Source: an uncultured Polaribacter sp. (GTDB taxonomy: Bacteria > Bacteroidota > Bacteroidia > Flavobacteriales > Flavobacteriaceae). From it: DNA of 64,000 nucleotides. The notes beneath the pieces were generated by a model that worked only from the letters and a program-made list of their open reading frames with translations, was not told the DNA's origin and did no database searches. Shown here in pieces: positions 42,593-51,710 of the stretch. The number at the start of each line of letters is the position of its first letter. The stretch's first letter is position 1. The stretch spans positions 62,001-126,000 of the forward strand of contig NZ_CANMUE010000006.1 of NCBI RefSeq assembly GCF_947500975.1, read 5' to 3'. The position numbers were made by a program, and so were the translations under genes.

Positions 42593-45500
42593 ATGAAAAA
42601 GATAATTACTTATTTTATAAAATATCACGTTGCTGTAAATGTAATCGTTTTTGCTTTTTTTGTTTTTGGAATTCTTGGAGCTTTGAATATGAAATCTTCC
42701 TTTTTTCCATTGGTAGATTCTCAATTAATTAGAATTACTTTGGCTTATCCAGGAGCTTCTCCAGCTGAAATGGAAGAAGGTGTTGTATTAAAAATCGAAG
42801 ATAATTTAAAAGGAATTGTTGGTGTAGAAAGAGTAACATCAGTTTCTCAAGAAAATTCAGCAAGCGTAAATATAGAGGTTGAAAAAGGAAAAAATATAGA
42901 TATTGTTTTATCTGATGTAAAAAATGCTGTTGATAGAGTTCCTTCTTTCCCTTCAGGAATGGAACCCCCAGTAATTGCAAAAGTTGAAAGTGTGAGACCC
43001 ACAATTAGCTTTACAATTAGTGGAGATAATGTTTCTTTAAAAGCTCTAAAACAATATGCAAGAAATGTAGAAAATGATATTAGAAGTATTGATGGAATAT
43101 CACAAGTTGTTCTTTCTGGTTTTCCAGAAGAGGAAATTGAAATTGCGGTTCGTGAAAATGATTTAATAGCTTATAATTTATCGTTTACAGAAGTTGCAAA
43201 TGCGGTTCAAAACTCCAATATTTTAATCACAGGAGGTAATATTAAAACGGCAGATGAAGATTATTTAATTCGTGCAAGTAATCGTTCTTATTATGGAATT
43301 GAATTACAAAATTTAATTGTTAGAACAGAAACAAACGGAAATATCATTCGCTTAAAAGACATTGCAGATTTACGAGATACTTGGTCAGAAAATCCAGATA
43401 GATTGTATTATAATGGTAATTTAGCCATAGATATTACTGTAAGCAATACCAATAATGAGGATTTAATTTCTTCTGCAGATAAAATTAAAGAATATATAGA
43501 AAAATACAATCAGCAACAGCAAAATGTACAATTAAGTATTACCAGTGATAGGAGTATTACCTTAAATGGAAGAACACAATTATTAATAGAAAATGGTGTT
43601 GTTGGTATTCTTTTAGTTTTGTTTTTTTTAGCACTCTTCTTAAATGTTCGTTTAGCAATTTGGGTGGCTTTTGGTTTGCCAGTTGCATTTTTAGGAATGT
43701 TCATTTTTGCAGCTCAATTTGGTGTTACCATTAATGTTTTATCATTGTTTGGAATGATTATCGTAATTGGTATTTTGGTTGATGATGGAATCGTAATTGG
43801 AGAAAATATTTATCATCATTATTACGATTTAGGAAAAACAAAAGTACAAGCTGCCATTGATGGAACTCTGGAAGTAATTCCTCCAATTGTATCCGCAATT
43901 CTAACTACCATAATTGCATTTTCTACCTTCTTTTTTGTAGATGGTAGAATAGGAAGTTTTTTTGGAGAAGTTTCTACAATTGTACTCTTAACTTTATCGG
44001 TTTCTTTAGTAGAAGCTTTAATTATTTTACCTGCTCATATTGCACATTCTAAAGCTTTAGAAAGAAAGAAGTTAGAAAATGGCGAGGTTAAAAAGATGAA
44101 CAAGTTTGATACTTTTTTTACCAAAATAAATAAAGCAGCAGATAAATATTTAGGGAAGTTTAGAGACAATTATTACGTTCCATTTTTAAAATTTTCTTTA
44201 AATAATAAGATTTTTGTTTTTTGCCTTTTTATTGCAACATTATCTATTAGTTTTTCTGCATTAAATGGAGGTATTATTAAAAGTTCATTTTTTCCAAGAA
44301 TTGCAAGTGATCGAGTTCAGATTACATTAAATATGCCACAAGGTACTAATGAAAAAATTACAGACTCTGTAATTTCTTTTATTGAGGAAAAAGTTTGGTT
44401 GGTAAATAAAGAATTTTCTGAAAAACAATCTGGAGATTTAGACATTGTAGAAAACGTAATTAAAAGAGTTGGGCCAGGAAGTGCAAATGCTACTTTGAGC
44501 GTAAATCTTTTACCTGGTGAAACTAGAGATTTTTCATCTCCAGAAATTACAAATGCTATTCAGAAATTAGTTGGTAAAGTGTATGGTGTAGAGAGTTTGG
44601 TTTTTGGTTCTGGAGGTAATTTTGGAGGAAGCCCTGTTGCAGTTTCTTTATTAGGAAATAATATAACAGAACTAAAAGCCGTAAAAGACGAATTAAAATT
44701 AACCTTAGAGAACAACCCTTTATTAAAAGATGTAACAGATAATGACCCTGCGGGTATTAAAGAAGTGCGCATTAAATTAAAAGACAATGCGTATTTGTTA
44801 GGCTTAAATTTACAGTCTATTATGTCTCAAGTTCGTTTTGGTTTTTTTGGTTTTCAAGCACAGCGTTTTCAAAGAGGTCAAGATGAGATTAAAGTTTGGG
44901 TACGTTATGACAAAAAAGACAGATCCTCTATTAAAGATTTAGATGATATGCGAATTGTTGCTCCAAATGGAACAAGAATTCCGTTTTCAGAAATTGCAAA
45001 TTATACCATTGAAAGAGGGGATATTGCTATTAATCATTTAGAAGGAAAACGTGAAATTCAAATTACTGCAGATTTAAAAGATTTAGAAACGAGTGAAACA
45101 GAAATTCTAGATGATATTAAGACGAATATTATGCCTGAAATCTTATCTAAATATCCAACAGTTTCTCCTTTATATGAAGGGCAAAATAGAGAAGCAAAAA
45201 AAACCACTGATTCCGTAGGGCTTGTTGGTCCAATTATTTTATTGCTAATTTACATTGTAATTGCATTTACATTCCGTTCTTACAGTCAGCCAATTTTGTT
45301 AATTTTGTTGATACCTTTTAGTATGATTGGTGTTATTTGGGGGCATTATATTCATAATTTTTCAATCGGAATTTTATCTTTTTTAGGAATCATTGCTTTA
45401 ATAGGAATTATGGTAAATGATGGTTTGGTTTTAATTGGTAAATTCAATAGTTATTTAAAAGAAGGTTTTAAATATGATGATGCTTTAATAAAAGCAGGTC

Positions 45501-45859
45501 AATCTCGTTTTAGAGCAATTTTCTTAACCTCTTTAACAACAGTTGCAGGTTTAGCGCCTTTAATTTTTGAAAAAAGTAGACAAGCACAATTTTTAATTCC
45601 TATGGCTATTTCTATAGCTTATGGTATTGCAATTGCTACACTTTTAACTTTGGTAATGTTACCAATGATGTTAGCAGCTTCTAATACTATGAAAGTAAAA
45701 ATAAAATGGTTAAAAACAGGTAATAAAATTACCAAAGAAGAAGTTGAAAGAGCCATTATTGAAGCTAATTACGATGATGGAAGTAAAACTGAAAATATAC
45801 CAAATAAAGAGGAACAAGAAAATTTAGGTTTAAATTATAAAAAAGATGAAAATGAATAA
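42593..45859 (+). CDS. RND-family efflux pump (AcrB/MdtB-like)
   Basis: 1088 residues; proton-driven exporter. Typical layout: TM1, porter loop, TM2-7, second porter loop, TM8-12. N-terminal MKSSFFPLVDSQLIRITLAYPG and PGASPAEMEEGV are family signatures; the proton-relay Asp pair is Asp397-Asp398 in GILVDDGIVIGEN. The substrate is unknown; it is closer to the HAE (hydrophobe) branch than to metal pumps, as no Met clusters are seen. Overlaps the TolC gene by 14 bp. A charged C-terminal tail of about 60 residues is longer than in E. coli AcrB. Confidence 0.95.
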   Translation: MKKIITYFIKYHVAVNVIVFAFFVFGILGALNMKSSFFPLVDSQLIRITLAYPGASPAEMEEGVVLKIEDNLKGIVGVERVTSVSQENSASVNIEVEKGKNIDIVLSDVKNAVDRVPSFPSGMEPPVIAKVESVRPTISFTISGDNVSLKALKQYARNVENDIRSIDGISQVVLSGFPEEEIEIAVRENDLIAYNLSFTEVANAVQNSNILITGGNIKTADEDYLIRASNRSYYGIELQNLIVRTETNGNIIRLKDIADLRDTWSENPDRLYYNGNLAIDITVSNTNNEDLISSADKIKEYIEKYNQQQQNVQLSITSDRSITLNGRTQLLIENGVVGILLVLFFLALFLNVRLAIWVAFGLPVAFLGMFIFAAQFGVTINVLSLFGMIIVIGILVDDGIVIGENIYHHYYDLGKTKVQAAIDGTLEVIPPIVSAILTTIIAFSTFFFVDGRIGSFFGEVSTIVLLTLSVSLVEALIILPAHIAHSKALERKKLENGEVKKMNKFDTFFTKINKAADKYLGKFRDNYYVPFLKFSLNNKIFVFCLFIATLSISFSALNGGIIKSSFFPRIASDRVQITLNMPQGTNEKITDSVISFIEEKVWLVNKEFSEKQSGDLDIVENVIKRVGPGSANATLSVNLLPGETRDFSSPEITNAIQKLVGKVYGVESLVFGSGGNFGGSPVAVSLLGNNITELKAVKDELKLTLENNPLLKDVTDNDPAGIKEVRIKLKDNAYLLGLNLQSIMSQVRFGFFGFQAQRFQRGQDEIKVWVRYDKKDRSSIKDLDDMRIVAPNGTRIPFSEIANYTIERGDIAINHLEGKREIQITADLKDLETSETEILDDIKTNIMPEILSKYPTVSPLYEGQNREAKKTTDSVGLVGPIILLLIYIVIAFTFRSYSQPILLILLIPFSMIGVIWGHYIHNFSIGILSFLGIIALIGIMVNDGLVLIGKFNSYLKEGFKYDDALIKAGQSRFRAIFLTSLTTVAGLAPLIFEKSRQAQFLIPMAISIAYGIAIATLLTLVMLPMMLAASNTMKVKIKWLKTGNKITKEEVERAIIEANYDDGSKTENIPNKEEQENLGLNYKKDENE

Positions 45860-47174
45860 AAGAGTACTATTATTTCTTTTTTGTTTAGCAACTTTAAACA
45901 TTTTTTCTCAAGAAATATTAACAAAGAAAGAAGCATTAAAAATTACTTTAGAAAACAACTTCGGAATTAAAATTGCTAATAACAATTTAAAAGTTGCTAA
46001 GAATAATAGCAGTATTTATAATAATGATTATTTACCAACTGTTTCGGTTTCTTCTGGTGCAAATTATAGTAAAAATAATCAAACTGTTACACCACAAACC
46101 GGTGACCCTGTGAGTACAAACGGAGCAATTACTAAATCTTATAATGCTTCTTTGAATTTAAATTATACAATTTTTGATGGCTTGGGTAGAAAATATAATT
46201 ATCAACAGCTGAAAGAACAATATAATTTATCTGAATTACAAGCAAAAGAAACTATTGAGAATACTTATTTACAGTTGTTTACCGTATATTTTCAAATTGC
46301 AAGATTAACAGAAAATAAAACAAATTTAGCTCAAGCTCTCATTATTTCTAAAAGAAGATTAAAACGTGCAAGTTATCAATATGAGTATGGGCAAACAACT
46401 AGGTTAGAGCTGTTAAATGCTGAGGTTGATGTAAATAATGACAGTATTACTTATATAAACGCTAATCAGCAATTAAGAAATGCGAAACGTGATTTAAACT
46501 TTATTTTAGGTGTAAATAAAGATATTAATTATGTTGTTGAAACTAATGTTGATTTTAATAATATTATGAATTTTTCTGATCTTCAACAAAAAACAATGGC
46601 AAATAATTCGTTACTAAACCAACAAAAGAAAAACATTGTAATTAATGAGTTTAATCTTAAAATAAATAAGTCAAGTTATATACCTTCATTAGGTTTTAAC
46701 TCTTCTTATGGCTGGAGTAAAAGTGATAATGAAAATTTAGCAAACCCTTTTTCGCCATTATCTGTTTCTTCAAACGGATTAAATGCGGGTTTAAGTTTGT
46801 CTTGGAATTTATTTGATGGTGGAAGTACAAAAACAAATATTGCAAATGCTAAAATTGCGTTCGAGAATCAACAAATATTATTAGATCAACAAAAAGAAAC
46901 GATACATAATAGTTTAAAAAATACTTGGGATAATTATCAAAATCAATTATTTATTATAAAAGCACAAGAGAAAAATGTGATAACTACTGAAAACAATTTT
47001 AATAGGTCAGAAGAGCGTTATAAATTAGGTCAAGTTACCTCTATAGAATTTAGACAAGCACAAATAAATTTGATAAACGCAAAAACCGCTTTTAATAATG
47101 CTAAGTTTGATGCAAAATTAATTGAGTTACAATTATTGCAATTAAGTGGAGATATTTTAAATGTAAATTTTTAA
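45846..47174 (+). CDS. TolC-family outer-membrane efflux protein
   Basis: 442 residues from ATG 45846 (ATG 45852 also possible). Signal peptide ends NIFSQ. Two OEP repeats (about 25-215 and 240-430) of long helical hairpins, with the usual SASLNLNYTIFDG and LSLSWNLFDGGSTKTNI strand motifs. It completes the tripartite pump with the two genes upstream and is 4 bp from the thioredoxin start. Confidence 0.93.
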   Translation: MKMNKRVLLFLFCLATLNIFSQEILTKKEALKITLENNFGIKIANNNLKVAKNNSSIYNNDYLPTVSVSSGANYSKNNQTVTPQTGDPVSTNGAITKSYNASLNLNYTIFDGLGRKYNYQQLKEQYNLSELQAKETIENTYLQLFTVYFQIARLTENKTNLAQALIISKRRLKRASYQYEYGQTTRLELLNAEVDVNNDSITYINANQQLRNAKRDLNFILGVNKDINYVVETNVDFNNIMNFSDLQQKTMANNSLLNQQKKNIVINEFNLKINKSSYIPSLGFNSSYGWSKSDNENLANPFSPLSVSSNGLNAGLSLSWNLFDGGSTKTNIANAKIAFENQQILLDQQKETIHNSLKNTWDNYQNQLFIIKAQEKNVITTENNFNRSEERYKLGQVTSIEFRQAQINLINAKTAFNNAKFDAKLIELQLLQLSGDILNVNF

Positions 47175-47178
47175 ATTG

Positions 47179-47472
47179 ATGAGTTCTTTTTCGGAAATTA
47201 TTAATCAAGATAAAATTGTTTTAGTAGATTTTTTTGCAACTTGGTGTGGGCCTTGCAAAACAATGAACCCTATTTTAAAACAGTTAAAAGATACTTTAGG
47301 AGAAAAAGTATCAATTATTAAAATTGATGTTGATAAAAATCAAAACCTAGCTTTAAAATACCAAGTAAAAGGAGTGCCCACTTTAATGATTTTTAAAAAA
47401 GGAAAACAAATTTGGAGAGAATCTGGAGTTTTTCAAAAAGAACAATTAGTTCAGATTATCAATAATTCTTAA
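47179..47472 (+). CDS. Thioredoxin-family protein
   Basis: 97 residues from ATG 47179 (a TTG one codon earlier is less likely). Active site CGPC at Cys23-Cys26 in FFATWCGPCKTM and the cis-Pro loop VKGVPTLMIF. No signal peptide, so a cytosolic disulfide reductant. It lies directly behind the TolC gene and 1 bp before the methyltransferase gene, so it is probably transcribed with the efflux operon. A paralogue of the main trxA rather than necessarily trxA itself. Confidence 0.92.
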   Translation: MSSFSEIINQDKIVLVDFFATWCGPCKTMNPILKQLKDTLGEKVSIIKIDVDKNQNLALKYQVKGVPTLMIFKKGKQIWRESGVFQKEQLVQIINNS

Positions 47473-47473
47473 A

Positions 47474-48055
47474 ATGGATTTATCAGAAAAAGTTTGGGAT
47501 AATCGATATCAAACCAATGATATTGGTTGGGATCTTGGTAAAGTTTCACCACCGTTAAAAGCATATTTTGATCAGCTTGAAAATAAGGGAATTAAAATTT
47601 TAATTCCTGGAGGAGGTAATTCTTATGAAGCAGAATATCTTTTTAATTTAGGGTTTACAAACGTTTTTGTAGTTGATTTGTCTAAAACAGCTTTAGATAA
47701 TATTAAAAAAAGAGTTCCTAATTTTCCAACATCACAATTAATTCTAGGTAATTTTTTTGATATAGAAAACTCTTTTGATTTAATAATTGAACAAACATTT
47801 TTTTGTGCAATTAATCCTGAATTAAGAATAGATTACGCTATTAAAATGCGACAATTATTATCTTTTAAAGGAAAATTAGTTGGGTTGCTTTTTAATGCTC
47901 CTTTGTTCGTAAACCGTCCACCTTTTGGAGGTTCTAAAAAAGAGTACTTATTATTATTTGAAAATTATTTTCAAATAGATTTTTTTGATGAATGTTACAA
48001 TTCAATAAAAAGTAGAAGAGGTAAGGAGTTGTTTTTTAGGTTTTTGAAAAAATAA
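47474..48055 (+). CDS. TPMT-like SAM-dependent methyltransferase
   Basis: 193 residues. Thiopurine-S-methyltransferase family: N-terminal WDNRYQTNDIGWDLGKVSPPL, SAM-binding ILIPGGGNSYEAEYL, VVDLSKTALDNIKKR and EQTFFCAINPELR. In bacteria the family also detoxifies selenium, tellurium and other thiol or metalloid compounds, so a detoxification role beside the efflux pump and thioredoxin is plausible but inferred. Confidence 0.88.
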   Translation: MDLSEKVWDNRYQTNDIGWDLGKVSPPLKAYFDQLENKGIKILIPGGGNSYEAEYLFNLGFTNVFVVDLSKTALDNIKKRVPNFPTSQLILGNFFDIENSFDLIIEQTFFCAINPELRIDYAIKMRQLLSFKGKLVGLLFNAPLFVNRPPFGGSKKEYLLLFENYFQIDFFDECYNSIKSRRGKELFFRFLKK

Positions 48056-48090
48056 ATCATTACTATTTTTATTTATTCTAAATAAATACT

Positions 48091-48098
48091 TATTTTTG
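48091..48098 (+). promoter_or_regulatory. Bacteroidota -7 box directly before the Cys-rich ORF
   Basis: TATTTTTG matches TAnnTTTG and ends 4 bp before ATG 48103, so transcription would begin at or next to the A of the ATG: a leaderless mRNA. Confidence 0.5.
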
Positions 48099-48102
48099 TT
48101 GC

Positions 48103-48276
48103 ATGATTATCTTTTACACAGAAAATTCAGGCACAATTCAATTATCACAAAAAAAAAATTGTAATAATACTTGTTCTGCAAATTGTTTAAAACCAAAAAA
48201 TACTTGTTGTAATAAGTATAAGAAAAAAGGCATCAACTGTAAGAGATGCCCAAATATTTTAAAAGTAGCTTCTTAA
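48103..48276 (+). CDS. Small Cys-rich hypothetical protein (57 aa)
   Basis: ATG 48103 to TAA 48276. Seven Cys in 57 residues, all after residue 19: CNNTCSANC (20-28), CC (36-37) and CKRC (47-50). The middle is Lys/Asn-rich (KPKNTCCNKYKKKG). No signal peptide or membrane segment. The Cys spacing suggests a metal-binding microprotein; I do not know a function. It lies in the 237-bp gap between the methyltransferase and acyl-CoA dehydrogenase genes and has its own exact -7 box just before the ATG, which supports its being a real gene. Confidence 0.65.
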   Translation: MIIFYTENSGTIQLSQKKNCNNTCSANCLKPKNTCCNKYKKKGINCKRCPNILKVAS

Positions 48277-48292
48277 TATTAATTTAGGTTTC

Positions 48293-49471
48293 CTATTTAA
48301 AAGCATTTAAACCTGTTATATCTAAACCTGTAATTAGTAAGTGTATATCATGTGTTCCTTCATAAGTAATTACGCTTTCTAAATTCATTGAATGTCTCAT
48401 TATGGAATATTCTCCTGATATTCCCATTCCTCCAAGCATTTGTCTTGCTTCTCTAGCTATTTTAATTGCCATATCTACATTATTGCGTTTTGCCATGGAT
48501 ATTTGTGCGGAACTTGCTTTTCCTTCATTTTTTAATGCTCCTAATCTCCAAGCTAATAACTGAGCTTTAGTAATTTCGGTAATCATTTCTGCTAATTTTT
48601 TTTGTTGTAATTGAAATTGTCCAATAGGTTTTCCAAATTGTTCACGTTCTTTACAATATCTTAAAGCAGTATCATAACAATCCATTGCAGCACCAATTGC
48701 ACCCCAAGAAATTCCGTATCTAGCAGAATCTAAACATCCTAAAGGTGCTCCTAATCCAGATTTATTTGGTAATAAATTTTCTTTTGGCACTTTTACATTA
48801 TCAAAAATAAGTTCACCAGTTGCAGAAGCACGTAAAGACCATTTATTATGAGTTTCTGGTGTAGAAAAACCTTCCATTCCACGCTCTACAATTAAACCAT
48901 GAATTCTACCTTCTTCACTTTTAGCCCATACAACAGCAATTTGTGCAAAAGGTGCATTTGAAATCCACATTTTCGCACCATTTAAAAGATAATGATCTCC
49001 CATATCTTTAAATTTTGTTTCCATTCCCGATGGATTTGATCCATGATTAGGTTCTGTTAATCCAAAGCAACCCATCCATTCTCCAGAAGCTAATTTTGGT
49101 AAATATTTTTTACGTTGTTCTTCATTTCCATAAGTATAAATAGGATACATAACCAAAGAAGATTGTACTGAAGCTGTAGATCTAACTCCAGAATCTCCTC
49201 GCTCTATTTCTTGCATAATTAATCCGTAAGAAATTTGATCTAAACCTGCGCCTCCATATTCTTCTGGAATGTAAGGTCCAAAAGCTCCAATTTCTGCCAA
49301 GCCGCCAATTATTTGTTTTGGAAATTCTGCTCTTTGTGCATAATCTTCAATAATTGGAGAAACATCCCGTTTAACCCAATCTCTTGCAGCTTCTCTAATT
49401 AATTTATGTTCTTCTGTTAACAAATCATCAATATTATAATAATCTGGTGCTTGAAATAAATCTGGTTTCAT
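48293..49471 (-). CDS. gcdH: Acyl-CoA dehydrogenase, glutaryl-CoA dehydrogenase type
   Basis: 392 residues; FAD flavoprotein. In GcdH, glutaryl-CoA is oxidised and decarboxylated to crotonyl-CoA (lysine/tryptophan breakdown). Catalytic base Glu371 in ITYEGTHDIH, a typical GcdH ending; also GCFGLTEPNHGSNPSG and MWISNAPFAQIAVVWAK. Domains: alpha (about 15-130), beta (132-225), alpha C-terminal (235-385). A different short-chain acyl-CoA dehydrogenase remains possible. Monocistronic, own -7 box. Confidence 0.88.
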   Translation of the reverse strand: MKPDLFQAPDYYNIDDLLTEEHKLIREAARDWVKRDVSPIIEDYAQRAEFPKQIIGGLAEIGAFGPYIPEEYGGAGLDQISYGLIMQEIERGDSGVRSTASVQSSLVMYPIYTYGNEEQRKKYLPKLASGEWMGCFGLTEPNHGSNPSGMETKFKDMGDHYLLNGAKMWISNAPFAQIAVVWAKSEEGRIHGLIVERGMEGFSTPETHNKWSLRASATGELIFDNVKVPKENLLPNKSGLGAPLGCLDSARYGISWGAIGAAMDCYDTALRYCKEREQFGKPIGQFQLQQKKLAEMITEITKAQLLAWRLGALKNEGKASSAQISMAKRNNVDMAIKIAREARQMLGGMGISGEYSIMRHSMNLESVITYEGTHDIHLLITGLDITGLNAFK

Positions 49472-49528
49472 AAGATAAATCGTATTTAATTTTGATATAA
49501 TAATAAATGTTGATTATGTGAAATTAAA

Positions 49529-49536
49529 CAAAAATA
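49529..49536 (-). promoter_or_regulatory. Bacteroidota -7 box for the acyl-CoA dehydrogenase gene
   Basis: The minus strand reads TATTTTTG, matching TAnnTTTG, 57 bp before ATG 49471. Confidence 0.5.
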
Positions 49537-49656
49537 TCAGTTTATGTTTAATTTTATAACGCATAAAAAATAAAAAGAAAAATATTTTGTTAAACTAAAA
49601 GTACATAATTTTTCAACTTCCTTATAAGAATCCTTTAAAAAGTTATTGTTTTCGTT

Positions 49657-49664
49657 TAAGTTTG
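49657..49664 (+). promoter_or_regulatory. Bacteroidota -7 box at the rnpA start
   Basis: TAAGTTTG matches TAnnTTTG and ends 5 bp before ATG 49670, implying a leaderless or nearly leaderless rnpA mRNA. Confidence 0.45.
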
Positions 49665-49669
49665 TATTG

Positions 49670-50062
49670 ATGAAGTTTACATTAGGAAAACAAGAACGCT
49701 TAAAAAGTAGAAAATTAATAGAATGCCTTTATACCGAAGGAAATTCTGTTAAAAAGTTTCCATTAAGAATGATATATCTTCAAACAGAACATACTTCAAG
49801 TTTTCCTGCTCAAGTTGGAGTTTCTGTGGCTAAAAGAAATTTTAAATTAGCTGTAGACCGAAATCGTTTAAAACGGTTATTAAGAGAAACCTATAGACAG
49901 CAAAAGTATATTGTTTATGATGGTTTAAATAAACCTTATGTGTTTATGATTTCGTATATTGGTAAACAAGAAATGACGTACAATGAAATTTTTTCTAAAA
50001 TGGAGGCATTGTTACAGCTATTTATAGAAGAAACAAAAAAAAATAAAAATGAAAAACTTTAA
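49670..50062 (+). CDS. rnpA: Ribonuclease P protein component
   Basis: 130 residues from ATG 49670; the TTG at 49646 would add 8 unconserved residues and precede the promoter box. Protein subunit of RNase P, which trims tRNA 5' ends. Signature VDRNRLKRLLRETYRQQ (RNR motif) and VGVSVAKRNFKLA. rpmH, its usual neighbour, is not here. It overlaps the S41 protease gene by 14 bp. Confidence 0.93.
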   Translation: MKFTLGKQERLKSRKLIECLYTEGNSVKKFPLRMIYLQTEHTSSFPAQVGVSVAKRNFKLAVDRNRLKRLLRETYRQQKYIVYDGLNKPYVFMISYIGKQEMTYNEIFSKMEALLQLFIEETKKNKNEKL

Positions 50063-51683
50063 ATTTAAAAAGCAAACAATACTAATCCTTCTAGTTGGTA
50101 CTATTTTTTTGTCATTTTCCTTTAAATCTAATTTTTTTGAAGTTGCAAAACAGTTAGAAATTTACACCACCCTTTTTAAAGAGTTAAACTTGTATTATGT
50201 TGATGAAATAAACCCTGCAGAGTTAACTACTAAGGCGATTAAAAACACATTAAAAGATTTAGATCCTTACACAAATTACTATAATGAACAGCAAGTTGAA
50301 GATGCTAAAATCAGAAGAGAAGGCGAGTATAGTGGTATAGGCGTTTCTGTATATTATACAAGAAAAGGAATTCAAATTAGAGAGATTTATAAAGGATATT
50401 CTGCAGATAAAGCAGCTTTAAAAGCTGGAGATATTATTATTTCTGTTGAAGGACAATCTTTAAAAAATATGGAAAGAGACGAGCTTTCTATGCTTTTAAA
50501 AGGAAGCCCAAATAGTACAGTTTCTATTGAAATTGAACGTCAAGGAAAAATTATTAACAAACAAATTACTAGAGAAAAAGTAGAGGTAAATCCTGTACCG
50601 TTTGCTGAAATGATTGACCAAGAAACAGGTTATATTACGTTAACACGTTTTAATAACAAAGCTTCATCAGAAGTTAAGAAAGCCTTCAGAAAACTAAAAA
50701 AAGAGGGGATGAAAAAATTAGTTTTTGATTTGCGATCTAACCCAGGTGGTTCACTTTTAGAAGCCATAAATATCTCGAATTTTTTTGTAGAAAAGGGCAA
50801 AATTATTGTTACTACAAAAGCAAAAATTAAAAAATGGAGCAATACTTATAAAGGTACAAATGAACCTTTAGATTTAGAAATCCCTATAGTTGTTTTAATC
50901 AATGGAAGATCTGCTTCAGCTTCAGAAATTGTAAGTGGTTCTTTACAAGATTATGACAGAGCAGTAATTTTAGGTGAACGTTCTTTTGGAAAAGGTTTAG
51001 TACAGCGTTATAGAAAACTAACTTATGGTACGCAATTAAAATTAACAATATCAAAATATTATACACCAAGTGGAAGATGTATTCAGGAATTAGATTACGA
51101 AAATAGAGATGATAAAACAGGTAGAGTTCCAAAGTTTTCTGATAAAGGAATAAACGAATTTAAAACTGAAAACGGTAGAAAAGTTTATGATGGTGGAGGT
51201 GTAATGCCAGATGTAGAAATTAAATTATCAAAAAAAACTCAAGCAACAAAATCATTATTGAAATCTAAAGCAATATTTAATTTTGCTACCGATTATTTTT
51301 ATAAAAATCCAGCTTTAGCATCCGTAGGAAATTATGAATTTAAAGATGCCGATTTTGAGAGTTTTACAGATTATTTAAAGACAGATACCACATTTTTAAC
51401 AAAGCAAGAAAGCTTGTTTAAGAAGGCTTTTTTATTATCTGAAAACAATAATATTTCTAAAGAATACGAGCAGATAAAAGAAAAATTATATCAAAATAAA
51501 ATTGAAGATATTTCTAAAAATAAAGACATCTTAAAAACAGTTTTACAAGACGAAATATTAAAAAGATATGTTTATAAAGAAGGCGTTTATACATATAATT
51601 TAAAAAATGATAAAACTATTGCTGAAGCAGTTAAATTGCTTAAAAACGAAGCAAAATATCAAAATATTTTATCAGTAAATTAA
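50049..51683 (+). CDS. S41 carboxyl-terminal processing protease
   Basis: 544 residues; periplasmic protease. Signal/anchor at about 7-25, a PDZ domain (about 85-165, GEYSGIGVSVYYTRKG) and the catalytic tail-specific-protease domain with Ser290 in GRSASASEIVSGS and Lys315 in RSFGKGLVQ (25 residues apart, as in E. coli Prc). Further FDLRSNPGG motif. The last about 150 residues are helical and specific to Bacteroidota members. It begins within rnpA, the common order in this group. Confidence 0.93.
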   Translation: MKNFKFKKQTILILLVGTIFLSFSFKSNFFEVAKQLEIYTTLFKELNLYYVDEINPAELTTKAIKNTLKDLDPYTNYYNEQQVEDAKIRREGEYSGIGVSVYYTRKGIQIREIYKGYSADKAALKAGDIIISVEGQSLKNMERDELSMLLKGSPNSTVSIEIERQGKIINKQITREKVEVNPVPFAEMIDQETGYITLTRFNNKASSEVKKAFRKLKKEGMKKLVFDLRSNPGGSLLEAINISNFFVEKGKIIVTTKAKIKKWSNTYKGTNEPLDLEIPIVVLINGRSASASEIVSGSLQDYDRAVILGERSFGKGLVQRYRKLTYGTQLKLTISKYYTPSGRCIQELDYENRDDKTGRVPKFSDKGINEFKTENGRKVYDGGGVMPDVEIKLSKKTQATKSLLKSKAIFNFATDYFYKNPALASVGNYEFKDADFESFTDYLKTDTTFLTKQESLFKKAFLLSENNNISKEYEQIKEKLYQNKIEDISKNKDILKTVLQDEILKRYVYKEGVYTYNLKNDKTIAEAVKLLKNEAKYQNILSVN

Positions 51684-51686
51684 TTT

Positions 51687-51694
51687 TATATTTG
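51687..51694 (+). promoter_or_regulatory. Bacteroidota -7 box for the DUF6909 gene
   Basis: TATATTTG matches TAnnTTTG exactly, 16 bp before ATG 51711. Confidence 0.55.
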
Positions 51695-51710
51695 TTACTT
51701 AAAATATCAA

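Noticed and set aside
42593..45859. Heavy-metal (CusA-type) assignment of the RND pump
   Set aside because: No Met-rich transport path motif was seen; general HAE-type signatures fit better.
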